Below are positions 52,303 through 61,535 of a DNA stretch of 64,000 nucleotides, piece by piece (the first letter of the stretch is position 1; each line of letters starts with the position of its first letter). Made by a program: the position numbers and the translations under genes. The notes below the pieces were generated by a model, which was not told the origin of the DNA, did no database searches, and worked only from the letters and a program-made list of their open reading frames with translations. The DNA comes from UBA974 sp002292405 (GTDB taxonomy: Bacteria > Bacteroidota > Bacteroidia > Flavobacteriales_D > Sanyastnellaceae), in the NCBI GenBank assembly GCA_943842425.1, contig CALTBR010000002.1, positions 62,001 through 126,000 on the forward strand, given 5' to 3'.

Positions 52303-54162
52303 ATGAAACATTCAACTAATATGAAAAAATATTTTGATTTTTCGCATTTTAAATTTGACCTACTAGGTGGTCTAACTGCTGGTATTGTTGCACTTCCATT
52401 GGCTCTTGCATTTGGAGAACAATCGGGTCTAGGTGCTGCATCCGGCTTGTACGGAGCAGCATTCATCTCATTTTTCGCAGCTTTGTTTGGCGGAACAAAC
52501 ACTCAAATTAGTGGCCCTACTGCCCCTATGACAGCATTGAGCATGGTGATCATTGCGGGCATCGTTCAAGCCTGTGAAGGTGATATTTCCGTTGCCTTAC
52601 CAATGATCTTAGCTGTTTTTGTGCTTGCTGGACTCATACAAGTATTGATGGGAATTCTTTCTCTAGGATCCTACATCAAGTTTATTCCGTACCCTGTTGT
52701 TTCAGGATTTATGACAGGAATCGGCGTCATTATCTTGATCACTCAAATTCCCCCCACTTTAGGTTACAATTCTGGACAAGATGAACAACTTATCGAACAC
52801 TTTATGCCGCACGGTGAGGAACTTATTTTAGACAGGATATTGGCAGAAGAAGCAGAAGAAGGAATCATGGTCCTAGATGACTTTAAAGAAACAGTTATCA
52901 GAGCGTCAGCGATCACCGAAAATCAAAAGACGGAGGAGGCAAAAGTTTTGGCTTCAAATGCGGGCAAAGGCGTTGTGGGGTCGTTAAGATATATAGAGAG
53001 GGCCCTCCTAAACGTAAATTGGATGGAGCTTGTGTTGGCTTTACTCACCATTATAATCATCTATGGGTTTAAACGCATCACTACCGCTGTGCCGTCTACC
53101 CTTGTTGCATTGATTGTGGTATCATCTGGTGCATATTTTGGTGGATTGGACTATCGGTTGATTCAAGAAATACCTATGGGAATACCTAAATTTAATTATG
53201 AAATTTTTACAGGCATCAATTTTAAGATCTTGTCGCCCTTTATTATATCTGCCTTCACTTTGGCTATGCTAGGAGCAATTGACTCACTCCTCACCTCTCT
53301 TGTGGCGGATAACATGACTAAAACACAACACAAGCCGAACCAGGAATTAATTGGTCAAGGTATCGGAAATACCATAGCAGCATTTTTTGGAGGTCTGCCC
53401 GGCGCAGGCGCTACAATTAGAACTGTGGTCAATATTAATTCCGGAGGTAAAACACGACTATCGGGCATGATGGCCGGCGTGTTTCTTTTCAGCATTATTC
53501 TTGTGCTCGGCACCATTGCTTCTAAAATTCCAGCAGGCGTTCTCGCAGGAATTCTGATTACAGTAGGTATCGGAGTTATGGATTATCGAGGATTAAAAGC
53601 ACTACCCAAGATGGAGTGGAGTGAAAAGATTATTCTCATTACAGTGCTCATTTTAACTGTGTTCTGGCAATTGGTCTTTGCTGTTGCCGTGGGGCTTGTG
53701 ATGGCAGCTTTAGTATTTCTTAAACGTTTCAGCGATTCCAGTGGCAATGATGTAACAATTACATCTCTTGCCGATGCAGTTCAAGACAATTGGATTGATG
53801 GTGTCGAAGTTGACTCAGATAAAGTTCGAAAAGTATATTTTAAGGATTTTAGTGGCCCCATTTTCTTTGGCATCATCGAAGAGTTTAAAAATTCAGTGTT
53901 AAAATTGCCTGAAATTGACTACCTCATCATCCGTATGGAAAGAGTAGCTTTCATTGATCAAAGTGGACTTTATGCTTTAGAAGAAACCCTTTTAGATCTT
54001 CAGAAAAATAACGTTGAGATAGCAATAAGTGGTCCAAATCAAAAAGTATTAGATCAACTTATGAATGTACATATCATCCCGAATTTTGTGTCTAAATCTC
54101 ATGTTTTTCATGACGCTGAATCACTTCAAAGCTGGCTGAATGACGAGATCTCTCGCTCATGA
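52303..54162 (+). CDS. SulP-family anion transporter, probably bicarbonate
   Basis: A 619-residue membrane transporter of the SulP/SLC26 family with about 12-14 helices. The N-terminal sequence (LLGGLTAGIVALPLALAFGE and GTNTQISGPTAPMTALSM) is the conserved SulP start. An acidic insert of about 60 residues (about 155-220, containing EEAEEGIMVLDDFKE) separates two transmembrane blocks. The C-terminal STAS domain is complete (VYFKDFSGPIFFGI, AFIDQSGLYALEE). Together with the divergent beta-carbonic anhydrase gene it suggests bicarbonate uptake (BicA-like), although sulfate cannot be excluded from sequence. ATG 52303; ATG 52321 is possible. Confidence 0.92.
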   Translation: MKHSTNMKKYFDFSHFKFDLLGGLTAGIVALPLALAFGEQSGLGAASGLYGAAFISFFAALFGGTNTQISGPTAPMTALSMVIIAGIVQACEGDISVALPMILAVFVLAGLIQVLMGILSLGSYIKFIPYPVVSGFMTGIGVIILITQIPPTLGYNSGQDEQLIEHFMPHGEELILDRILAEEAEEGIMVLDDFKETVIRASAITENQKTEEAKVLASNAGKGVVGSLRYIERALLNVNWMELVLALLTIIIIYGFKRITTAVPSTLVALIVVSSGAYFGGLDYRLIQEIPMGIPKFNYEIFTGINFKILSPFIISAFTLAMLGAIDSLLTSLVADNMTKTQHKPNQELIGQGIGNTIAAFFGGLPGAGATIRTVVNINSGGKTRLSGMMAGVFLFSIILVLGTIASKIPAGVLAGILITVGIGVMDYRGLKALPKMEWSEKIILITVLILTVFWQLVFAVAVGLVMAALVFLKRFSDSSGNDVTITSLADAVQDNWIDGVEVDSDKVRKVYFKDFSGPIFFGIIEEFKNSVLKLPEIDYLIIRMERVAFIDQSGLYALEETLLDLQKNNVEIAISGPNQKVLDQLMNVHIIPNFVSKSHVFHDAESLQSWLNDEISRS

Positions 54163-54273
54163 ATGAATCCAAATGGCACCTAATGCTTGCGGATCTCGAA
54201 CATTGGCCGTCGCAAAGACCATTTCATATTCTAACCAGCAGCAGTACCAAGGCAAAACGACTAAATATTGCTG

Positions 54274-54888
54274 TTATAATCTCGTAAACACACAAAACAC
54301 AAAGTCTTGAGTAGTGTTGTACGGAGAGGTATGTATTTCATTAAAAGAACGTGTAAGCACGAAGTTTTCTTTGAACAACAAAGACAGCGTAGATGACGAA
54401 TATTGTGATACTTGCAGATTGCTACATTTTTCAGGACCTGTAAGCGAAAATGTCGATATCACCAGATGCCCTCCCTTTATCATTGCATCTGAAACGACAT
54501 CTACATACTTCTTTATATCGTCCTCATGTGTGAGAAAATGAAAAGTAGCTCTATCGTGAATCACATCATATTTATTGAGTTCAATGAGATCTAATACATC
54601 AGACTCCATCCAATGTACCGCCTTTGAAGCATCCCCCATTTTCTTCTTCGTTCGCATTAAAGCCAAACCGCTAATATCTAACACACTTAAATTCTTATAC
54701 CCAATCTTTTGTAGTTCAATTGTGAAATTTGAATTCCCACCTCCTATATCAATTATTGAAGATTCTAGGGACAGTTGAAGTTCGTTGATCAATCGCAATG
54801 ACGTTTCTGGGACATCCTGATACCAGCTAACTTGATGGTCAGTCTTCTTCTCATAGACGTCCTCCCAATGTTCCTTTTTCTTGTCCAT
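54274..54888 (-). CDS. Class I SAM-dependent methyltransferase in the selenium operon
   Basis: A 204-residue cytoplasmic methyltransferase. It begins HWEDVYEKKTDHQVSWYQDV, the start of a common small methyltransferase family, and has motif I as IDIGGGNSNFTIEL (about residues 42-55), then the acidic residue in LSVLDISGLA and motif post-I VIHDRATFHFL. Substrate is unknown. It lies 6 bases after the selD stop and is last in the mnmH-selD operon, so it may methylate a selenium compound or selenonucleotide-related product, which is only inferred from context. Similarity to thiopurine methyltransferases, some of which methylate selenium, fits but is not proof. Confidence 0.78.
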   Translation of the reverse strand: MDKKKEHWEDVYEKKTDHQVSWYQDVPETSLRLINELQLSLESSIIDIGGGNSNFTIELQKIGYKNLSVLDISGLALMRTKKKMGDASKAVHWMESDVLDLIELNKYDVIHDRATFHFLTHEDDIKKYVDVVSDAMIKGGHLVISTFSLTGPEKCSNLQVSQYSSSTLSLLFKENFVLTRSFNEIHTSPYNTTQDFVFCVFTRL

Positions 54889-54894
54889 TTCGAT

Positions 54895-55950
54895 CTAGGT
54901 CATCAAATTAATAATCTTATCACCTTCTCGGTGCTCAGTAATGTTACCCATAATATTTACAGGTAAATTGTGATCACGGAGAATATCTTTCACAACTTTA
55001 ATACTAGCGTTATCTACTGAAAGCAAGAGTCCACCAGATGTTTGAGGGTCGCACAGAAGGTCACGTGTGAATCCTTCAGGGATATCAAGATATTTTCCAT
55101 AGCTATTGAAATTACGACTGGCTCCTCCTGGCACACACCCCTGTTTGTGATAGTTCATTAAAGCCACTCTATCGAGAGTAGGTACTTCATCAAAATTTAT
55201 TTGCGCTGAAGTTCCAGATCCTTGACACATTTCTAGTAAATGTCCCATTAGACCAAATCCCGTTACATCTGTCATTGCATTTACTCCTGGAAGCTCCGAC
55301 AGCTTCTCTCCCACTATATTTAATGCCGTCATTGATGCTATCGCTGTTTGAATATGCTCGGGTGAGACCAGTCCTTTTTTCTCTGCTGTGGTGATTATTC
55401 CCACTCCTATAGGCTTTGTGAGAAAAAGTACATCACCGACACGGGCAGAAGCATTGGCTTTAAGATTAGCTAGTGAAACTCGGCCTGTAACAGCCAAACC
55501 GAAAATAGGTTCTGGGGAATCTATGCTATGCCCTCCTGCAAGAGGAATTCCTGCCTCAGCACAGATAGAGCGGCCACCTTCCAGAACATCACCAGCCACC
55601 TCGGGAGCCAATTTATCTATTGGCCAACCTAATATTGCGATTGCCATAAGTGGGGTTCCACCCATAGCATATATATCAGAAATAGCATTTGCGGCAGCTA
55701 TGCGGCCGAAAGTATGAGGATCATCGACGATAGGCATAAAGAAATCAGTTGTGGATACTATTCCTGTACCATCACCAAGATCTACAACTGCCGCATCGTC
55801 CTTAGTATCATTGCCAACAACAAGATTGGGATAGTTCGTATCACGGTTCATGCAAGAAAGCATGGTATGAAGAACACCTGGAGCAATTTTACATCCACAA
55901 CCTGCGCCGTGGGAGTATTGAGTAAGGCGAATAGAATTGGACATTATCAT
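54895..55950 (-). CDS. selD: Selenophosphate synthase (selenide, water dikinase), cysteine form
   Basis: SelD makes selenophosphate from selenide and ATP. 351 residues. The N-terminal active site GAGCGCKIAPGVL has the catalytic cysteine (where some members have selenocysteine) and lysine. ATP-binding segments DDAAVVDLGDGTGIVSTTDF, GGHSIDSPEPIFGL and DVTGFGLMGHLLEM are present, ending in CDPQTSGGLLLSV. It starts 3 bases after the mnmH stop. With mnmH in the same operon and no selA/selB or selenoprotein gene here, the likely use of selenium is tRNA 2-selenouridine. Confidence 0.95.
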   Translation of the reverse strand: MIMSNSIRLTQYSHGAGCGCKIAPGVLHTMLSCMNRDTNYPNLVVGNDTKDDAAVVDLGDGTGIVSTTDFFMPIVDDPHTFGRIAAANAISDIYAMGGTPLMAIAILGWPIDKLAPEVAGDVLEGGRSICAEAGIPLAGGHSIDSPEPIFGLAVTGRVSLANLKANASARVGDVLFLTKPIGVGIITTAEKKGLVSPEHIQTAIASMTALNIVGEKLSELPGVNAMTDVTGFGLMGHLLEMCQGSGTSAQINFDEVPTLDRVALMNYHKQGCVPGGASRNFNSYGKYLDIPEGFTRDLLCDPQTSGGLLLSVDNASIKVVKDILRDHNLPVNIMGNITEHREGDKIINLMT

Positions 55951-55953
55951 AAA

Positions 55954-57060
55954 CTATTTAGGCGAAATGAAATCAGTTAGGAATGAGCTTAGGTGTAAAG
56001 CGCACTCAGGAGGTGAGAGGCCACGACAGTCGACATCGGTGCGTAGAGCCTTATCTCGTTTGGCAAGACCGTGAGAATAGGTCTTGTCATAGTATACAAG
56101 AGCTATGCGAGCAGCTGTGGCAAGATCACCTTGGGAGAGAGCCGCGAGAGCGTCTTTTGCGTTTTGGCCTCCTAACTTAGGTGTTATGCGTTGAAAAGCC
56201 GAGGCTAGAAGTTCTATGTCAATATCACCGTACATATTCACTAGGTGGTTTACTCGATCTTTATCTGTACGATTCATTTCGAAGCAACGAGACGATATAA
56301 GTTGGCTGAATATAGGTTCTGGCAAATCTACAATACCAATAGATCTGCTCTCGTTTTCAACCCAAATAGGGCGAGTTCGGACTGGTGAGTTATCATTCCA
56401 AGCATTTACAGTTCGAAGGTGAGAGAATAAATCGTTTGAAAATTGTTCTGTGGTGGGTTGGGCACGTTCTTCGAGATTGCCAAAGGCAGAGCCGAAGTGC
56501 CTCGCCATACCTTCGAGATCGATTACAGATTCACCCGGGATCTTAGCGAGTTCGTGTAGGGTATCCGTTTTTGCAGATCCTGTAAGCCCTCCGAGGACGG
56601 CAAAGTCTATTTTACGATCAAACTCTGATCGCGCATAAGTTCTGAATGCTTTATAACCTCCCTCCAAAACCACAGTAGGAACGCCTGCTGTACGAAGAAG
56701 CCAAGCTACAGATTCCGATCGCATTCCACCTCGCCAACAATAGATGAGAAGAGGGTTTCTAGAAGGAGAGGAGGCAGAGGAAGTTTGGCCTTCAAACAAT
56801 GAACGACCCCACTGAGCCATCTCCTTCATTTTAGGTCCTATGATATGAAGACCTAAATCGACAGCTTTCTCGCGCGATTTCTGCTTGTAAAGCGTCCCAA
56901 TTTCAGCACGCTCTGAATTGTTAAATAAAGGCCAAGAAAGAGCGCCAAATATATGACCCTGATCGAATTCGCCAGGACTCCTCACATCTAAGACAATCCC
57001 TCCACGTTCTGCTTCGTTAATAAATTGGTAAGAAGGAAGAGAGCGAGCAGGAATGGTCAT
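55954..57060 (-). CDS. mnmH: tRNA 2-selenouridine synthase
   Basis: MnmH (SelU, YbbB) replaces sulfur by selenium in the wobble uridine of several tRNAs. 368 residues from ATG 57060; a TTG three codons upstream is less likely. The N-terminal rhodanese domain carries the catalytic cysteine (LIYCWRGGMRS, about residue 100), and the C-terminal domain has a P-loop (GLTGSAKTDTLHEL) and SVIDLEGMARHFGSAFG. The gene is first in the mnmH-selD-methyltransferase operon, matching the need for selenophosphate from SelD. Confidence 0.93.
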   Translation of the reverse strand: MTIPARSLPSYQFINEAERGGIVLDVRSPGEFDQGHIFGALSWPLFNNSERAEIGTLYKQKSREKAVDLGLHIIGPKMKEMAQWGRSLFEGQTSSASSPSRNPLLIYCWRGGMRSESVAWLLRTAGVPTVVLEGGYKAFRTYARSEFDRKIDFAVLGGLTGSAKTDTLHELAKIPGESVIDLEGMARHFGSAFGNLEERAQPTTEQFSNDLFSHLRTVNAWNDNSPVRTRPIWVENESRSIGIVDLPEPIFSQLISSRCFEMNRTDKDRVNHLVNMYGDIDIELLASAFQRITPKLGGQNAKDALAALSQGDLATAARIALVYYDKTYSHGLAKRDKALRTDVDCRGLSPPECALHLSSFLTDFISPK

Positions 57061-57081
57061 GAATAACAAATTTACGAAATG

Positions 57082-57109
57082 AAAAACGCGTCGCCTTAAA
57101 AGGGACGCG
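57082..57109 (-). terminator. Rho-independent terminator
   Basis: On the minus strand CGCGTC (57104-57109) pairs with GACGCG (57087-57092), followed by a TTTTT run. It lies about 55 bases after the stop of the PKD-like gene at 57165 and before mnmH. Confidence 0.72.
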
Positions 57110-57164
57110 CTTCTTAATATGAAAACCTGTTCAGGGTTTATATCACTAAAATGCTAGAAGAATT

Positions 57165-57635
57165 TTAGTAAACTTTTACAACAACTTCTGGTGGTGTGTT
57201 AGGTTCTTGAGCTACTGAAATAGTAGTGTTCTCTGAAGAAGAACTACCATATGAGTCCGAAACCGTCAACTTAAATGTGTATTCTCCTGTTGTAGCTCTA
57301 AAAGTGGTAGTATTGTTGTCCGTACTTTCGAGGTAGACCAAGTCACCTGAAGTTTGGTCCCAATAAAAGGAAAGGGAATCACCTTCAGAGTCAAAAGATC
57401 CACTTCCATCAAGCGACACGGTAATATCAGTTGTGTTAGCATCTTTATCGTGTGGAATGGTAAATTTGATTTTCGCAGCTTCAACTTCAGCAGCGGCAGC
57501 AGCAGTAGCAGCCTCTTCGGCAACGACAGCGGCAGCAGCTTCATCAGCAGCTAAGCGATCAACGTGCTCCATATATAAATAGCCCGTACCAACGAGACAT
57601 ATCGCTAGTAACATAATAGATGCAATGCGTTCCAT
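57165..57635 (-). CDS. Membrane-anchored stalk protein with PKD/REJ-like domain
   Basis: A 156-residue protein with an N-terminal membrane helix (MERIASIMLLAICLVGTGYL), then an alanine/glutamate-rich coiled coil (ADEAAAAVVAEEAATAAAAA, about residues 30-55), then one beta-sandwich domain of PKD/REJ type (TVSLDGSGSFDSEGDSLSFY, TFRATTGEYTFKLTVSDSYG) to the end. The helix lacks a clear cleavage site, so the protein is likely anchored with the domain outside on a short stalk. No family name is assigned. It follows two other small membrane-protein genes on the same strand, each unit having its own terminator. Confidence 0.7.
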   Translation of the reverse strand: MERIASIMLLAICLVGTGYLYMEHVDRLAADEAAAAVVAEEAATAAAAAEVEAAKIKFTIPHDKDANTTDITVSLDGSGSFDSEGDSLSFYWDQTSGDLVYLESTDNNTTTFRATTGEYTFKLTVSDSYGSSSSENTTISVAQEPNTPPEVVVKVY

Positions 57636-57671
57636 GAGTTTATGTTTTAGTTAGGTGAAGGCAAAATAAAG

Positions 57672-57698
57672 AGCGGCCCAAGTCGACCCTGGGCCGCT
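57672..57698 (-). terminator. Rho-independent terminator
   Basis: AGCGGCCCA (57672-57680) is fully complementary to TGGGCCGCT (57690-57698), a 9-bp GC-rich stem with a nine-base loop. On the minus strand it is followed by CTTTATTTT. It ends the transcript of the 57725 gene and separates it from the PKD-like gene. Confidence 0.85.
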
Positions 57699-57724
57699 AC
57701 ATTATTTCAATCGATTAAATCGAA

Positions 57725-57952
57725 TTACTTTCGATCTAGGATAGACCAAAGAACAAGTAGAGCTACTAAGCCTACAAATCCTCCGTTACCGAGTTCAGAA
57801 ATTAAGTCTGTAATGTTACTTACAACTGTCATCCCTGGGAACATCTCTGCTCCGAAAACTACTTCAGCAAGAACTGCAAGGGCAGCAAAGCTGATCAATA
57901 ATTGGGTAAGGCCTTTAAAGAAGCCTCCCATAAATTTAAACACTTGATCCAT
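57725..57952 (-). CDS. Small two-helix membrane protein
   Basis: A 75-residue hydrophobic protein from ATG 57952 (MDQVFKFMGGFFKGLTQLLI); a TTG at 57985 would add 11 residues. Two membrane helices are visible (GLTQLLISFAALAVLAEVVF and GGFVGLVALLVLWSIL) joined by a short loop (GAEMFPGMTVVSNITDLISE). The end is LDRK. No family is recognised. The gene has a strong terminator and lies between the PKD-like stalk gene and a 40-residue membrane frame, so it may belong to a small envelope complex. Confidence 0.62.
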   Translation of the reverse strand: MDQVFKFMGGFFKGLTQLLISFAALAVLAEVVFGAEMFPGMTVVSNITDLISELGNGGFVGLVALLVLWSILDRK

Positions 57953-58165
57953 TGTATAAAGGTTTTGGTTTATAACTGTGCCCAATATTTATAATTATAT
58001 AATCGTCTTTTAATGGTTTAAATTATAAAAATCAACGTTCAAATGTTAAAATCCCTTGTATCTCTTTTATTTACTAGTATTTAACTAATATGTGCCCCAT
58101 CTAAATGCGCCCTGTAAAAGGGGAAAATACTGGCATTCAGAAGGTTTTATAAAGTATCACAAATC

Positions 58166-58184
58166 CTAAATCACGTCGATTTAG
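58166..58184. terminator. Hairpin downstream of the 40-residue membrane frame
   Basis: CTAAATC (58166-58172) pairs with GATTTAG (58178-58184) around a five-base loop. It is about 65 bases after the stop of the frame at 58251-58373 on the minus strand. There is no long T run, so terminator function is uncertain. The surrounding 57953-58250 stretch holds no other visible gene. Confidence 0.35.
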
Positions 58185-58250
58185 CGATATAGTCATCACA
58201 ATAGTTGATGTTTAAGCTAGATATAACATTAAATAACTTGAGATTTAATA

Positions 58251-58373
58251 TCAATTACGAATCTTTAAGTATTTCAGATTAATTAGCGATCGAATAGTCA
58301 TTTCAATTGCCCAAAACATGGCCCAACCAAGAGCCGCTAAAAAATATCCGTAAATAAAAGTTGCGATTGTCAT
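58251..58373 (-). CDS. Very small single-helix membrane protein, 40 residues
   Basis: ATG 58373 to TGA 58251 encodes MTIATFIYGYFLAALGWAMF followed by WAIEMTIRSLINLKYLKIRN. A long hydrophobic helix with a positively charged C-terminal tail is typical of real small membrane proteins. No family is recognised. It is the first of three small membrane-protein genes on this strand and is divergent from the M14 peptidase start. Size makes the call moderate. Confidence 0.45.
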   Translation of the reverse strand: MTIATFIYGYFLAALGWAMFWAIEMTIRSLINLKYLKIRN

Positions 58374-58427
58374 AGAACTTAACACGTATAAAAGTGAATA
58401 ATAGTTTCAATGACCGATATTTATGCC

Positions 58428-60968
58428 ATGAAACAAATCTCTACAATAGCATTTCTAACGTTTTACTACTTTACAATAGCGAGCGTTACATTTTCTCAAG
58501 CAGTGTCTCCAGATGCTTATCTTGGGTATAACTTGGGAGAGAAATTTACCCGGCACCATAAAGTAGTTGACTACCTTGAACATGTCGCCAAGGAAAACCC
58601 ACACTTCCAACTCATAGAATACGGAAACACAACTGAGAATAGACCTCTTTTAGGGTTGATCATGTCCTCTGTCATGAACATGCAAAACTTTGACGATATT
58701 TTATCCGAAAATTTCCGAAGAGTTAATAAAGGTATCGATTCTGGAGAGCGTATCCCCATAATATACCTCAGCTACAATGTGCATGGGAATGAAGCCGTTT
58801 GTACTGAAGCTGCAATGAGGACCATCGGAGAACTAACCAACCAGCGTAAAGATCTTTTAGACAATTGCATTGTAATTATCGACCCATGCGTAAATCCTGA
58901 CGGAAGAGATCGATACGTACACTTCCAAGATAGAACTTCTGGCCCCACACCCAACTCTTCTCCTGCAGCCTGGGAACACTCTGAGCCTTGGCCTGGAGGA
59001 AGATCGAATCACTACATGTTCGATATGAACAGGGATCTTGCTTGGCAAACCCAAAAAGAAACCAAATCTCGCACTGCCTTCTACCGTACAATAATGCCAC
59101 ATATTCACGTGGACTACCATGAGCAAGGCATCAACAATCCATATTATTTTGCTCCGGCAGCCGAGCCCCTGCATAAAATCATAACCCCGTGGCAGCGAGA
59201 ATGCCAAGAACATATTGGTGGATTTAACGCCTCTGGATTCGACGCACGTGGCGCGTTGTATTTTACAAAAGAAATATTCGATCTCTTCTACCCAAGCTAT
59301 GGAGATACTTGGCCGATGTTCCAAGGCGCCATAGGGATGACTTACGAGCAAGGAGGTAGTGGTCGAGCAGGCAGGTCTATCATTACTGAGACAGGTGATA
59401 TTTTATCACTGAGCTATAGAATCGAAAATCACCACTCCACAGCGATTTCTACGATTGAAGCTGCTATTCACCATAAAGACAGACTGCTTAAAGAATTTGC
59501 TGCTTACCATCGAAGAAATATTGAGGAACCCTGGGGAGACTTCAAGGCGTATTTAATCCCCATGGAGGGAAATGATCTTTCTAAAGTGGCTTGGCTTACC
59601 GATTTACTCGACCGGCAGGGTTTAAAGTACTCAACAGCTAGAGGATCGAAAAAGCAAGTCACCGCCCTTGACTACACTTCGTTAAACTCTACCCTTGTGC
59701 GCCCACTTAAAGGAGATCTGGTAATAGATGCTCATCAACCCAATTCCGCTCTCCTTCAAGTTCTCTTCGATCCAGACCCCGAACTGAGCGATTCTCTAAC
59801 CTACGACATCACCACTTGGGCGTTGCCTTTTGCTTATGGACTGAAAAGCTTTGGCTTGAATAAAAGCATTGACATAACAGATGGTTTCATCACTCCCTTC
59901 AACCCCACAAAAATCGATGCCACTTCTGCACCCTACGCTTGGATTATTGATTACAATACAGATGCCGGTACCCCCTTACTCGCAAATCTTCTCGATGAAG
60001 GCATTAAGGTGCGTGTCGCAGACTCCCCTTTCACAAATTCAGGTGAGACATTCACAGCGGGTACGCTTGTCATAACGAAACGGAATAACGAAGACAAGCT
60101 TGGGGATATAGAATCCATCATTGCTGAATATACTTCAGGTACTGCTGGAATTAGAGTATTAAAAACTCACAGCGGAATGAGTGAAGAGGGCCCTGATTTA
60201 GGCTCTGATCATTTCCAATTTATTAAATCTCCGAGTATAGCCGTAATTGCTGGAGACGAAGTCTCTTCACTTAGTTTCGGTGAGATCCTACACAGATTTG
60301 AGACCATTTACAATTATCCGATTACCGTTATTTCTAATCGCAAGAGGATGGATTTAGACAGCTACGATGTACTGATCATCCCACGCAGTTGGATTAGTTT
60401 TAATGATGATGAACTAGAAGAGCTACAAAACTGGGTAGCTGCAGGAGGAAACCTTATTTCAATTGGGGGGTCATGCAGAAATTTTGCAGACAAAAATGGT
60501 TGGGGATTGACACGCTTTAGTGGCGAGATGGATGAATCTAAGAGAACGGCCGAATACGATGCGCATTCAGCCTCTGATATCTATGCGCCTTTTGCTCTCA
60601 ATGATCGGTTGAGGATTATGGATCAAATTCCTGGAGCCGTGTATTCCATCTCCCTTGACCCTACACATCCCTTGGCTTTCGGATATAGCTCAACTTATTT
60701 AAGTATTAAAACCTCATCCATGCGGTTTTCACCTCTCTCCTCGAGCGGTGGAAGAAACGTAGGCGTATTAAGAGGTGACGCAGAAGCCTTAACTGGTTTT
60801 GCTGGGGATAGAGCTAACGAAAAACTGAACAACAGTTTAAGTTTTGGGGTTCAATCTATAGGATCTGGCTCAGCTATATATATTATAGACAACGTGCTTT
60901 TCCGTGGATTTTGGAAAAACGGACATAAGTTTTTTGCGAATGCCGTGTTCTTCAGCCCTGTGATGTAA
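58428..60968 (+). CDS. Secreted M14-family zinc carboxypeptidase
   Basis: An 846-residue exported peptidase from ATG 58428 (MKQISTIAFLTFYYF), which gives a good signal peptide; ATG 58410 is upstream. The M14 catalytic domain covers about residues 40-370: zinc ligands H and E in NVHGNEAVCTEA, substrate-binding DPCVNPDGRDRYVHF, the third ligand region HIHVDYHEQG, and a likely catalytic glutamate in MTYEQGGSGRAG. The rest is a glutamine amidotransferase-like domain (YDVLIIPRSWISFNDDELEE, about 640-680) often found in Bacteroidota M14 proteins. No T9SS tail is seen. It probably digests external peptides; convergent neighbours give no further hint. Confidence 0.9.
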   Translation: MKQISTIAFLTFYYFTIASVTFSQAVSPDAYLGYNLGEKFTRHHKVVDYLEHVAKENPHFQLIEYGNTTENRPLLGLIMSSVMNMQNFDDILSENFRRVNKGIDSGERIPIIYLSYNVHGNEAVCTEAAMRTIGELTNQRKDLLDNCIVIIDPCVNPDGRDRYVHFQDRTSGPTPNSSPAAWEHSEPWPGGRSNHYMFDMNRDLAWQTQKETKSRTAFYRTIMPHIHVDYHEQGINNPYYFAPAAEPLHKIITPWQRECQEHIGGFNASGFDARGALYFTKEIFDLFYPSYGDTWPMFQGAIGMTYEQGGSGRAGRSIITETGDILSLSYRIENHHSTAISTIEAAIHHKDRLLKEFAAYHRRNIEEPWGDFKAYLIPMEGNDLSKVAWLTDLLDRQGLKYSTARGSKKQVTALDYTSLNSTLVRPLKGDLVIDAHQPNSALLQVLFDPDPELSDSLTYDITTWALPFAYGLKSFGLNKSIDITDGFITPFNPTKIDATSAPYAWIIDYNTDAGTPLLANLLDEGIKVRVADSPFTNSGETFTAGTLVITKRNNEDKLGDIESIIAEYTSGTAGIRVLKTHSGMSEEGPDLGSDHFQFIKSPSIAVIAGDEVSSLSFGEILHRFETIYNYPITVISNRKRMDLDSYDVLIIPRSWISFNDDELEELQNWVAAGGNLISIGGSCRNFADKNGWGLTRFSGEMDESKRTAEYDAHSASDIYAPFALNDRLRIMDQIPGAVYSISLDPTHPLAFGYSSTYLSIKTSSMRFSPLSSSGGRNVGVLRGDAEALTGFAGDRANEKLNNSLSFGVQSIGSGSAIYIIDNVLFRGFWKNGHKFFANAVFFSPVM

Positions 60969-61157
60969 AATTCTTACAACAAAAGAGAGTCGAACGCTAA
61001 TATTCCTTCCCGGCATAGCAATTCCTAACGCTTTAGAAAGTGAAAGATGTTGGATATAACTCGTGTTGAAAAGATTTGAGCATGCCACTCCTTAGACAAT
61101 GCCTGTCAGACTATTGTCATCTTTAGCAAACATAAATCGAAATTAAATCAGATTTAA

Positions 61158-61535
61158 TTAATGCTTATTGAGGTGTTGACCCCACATTATTGAAAGGCCT
61201 ATAATCGCTCCAACCGCAGCGAGCCCGCCAATTATCCAAGCTGGGTTATCGTGGGTTTGGGCTTGAAAAGCAAAAACACCTAAAACGCTTAATAGACTTA
61301 TCACTGGGATAACCTGAAGCCAAGACCTTTTATTCGCAAATCTGGTCACCTTTTCAGTGCGCTCAGTCCAAACAAGCCTGCTCAAAGCATCCTGCATATC
61401 ACGTCCGAAAGCCGGAGCTTTATAAACCTCACCATCACCCTCTTGAATCGTCACTTCGTAACGAAAGTACTTAGGGTCAATTTCGCTAGGCCCTACTAGC
61501 TTGCAGTCAAGCGCTTTTCTAGTTTTTCTTTTCAT
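61158..61535 (-). CDS. Hypothetical protein with two membrane helices
   Basis: A 125-residue protein. Its first 70 residues are soluble and basic (MKRKTRKALDCKLVGPSEID, YFRYEVTIQEGDGEVYKAPA), followed by two helices (WLQVIPVISLLSVLGVFAFQ and AWIIGGLAAVGAIIGLSIMW) and a short tail HLNKH. No family is recognised. It stands alone on the minus strand between the M14 peptidase and the FISUMP pseudogene. Confidence 0.6.
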   Translation of the reverse strand: MKRKTRKALDCKLVGPSEIDPKYFRYEVTIQEGDGEVYKAPAFGRDMQDALSRLVWTERTEKVTRFANKRSWLQVIPVISLLSVLGVFAFQAQTHDNPAWIIGGLAAVGAIIGLSIMWGQHLNKH

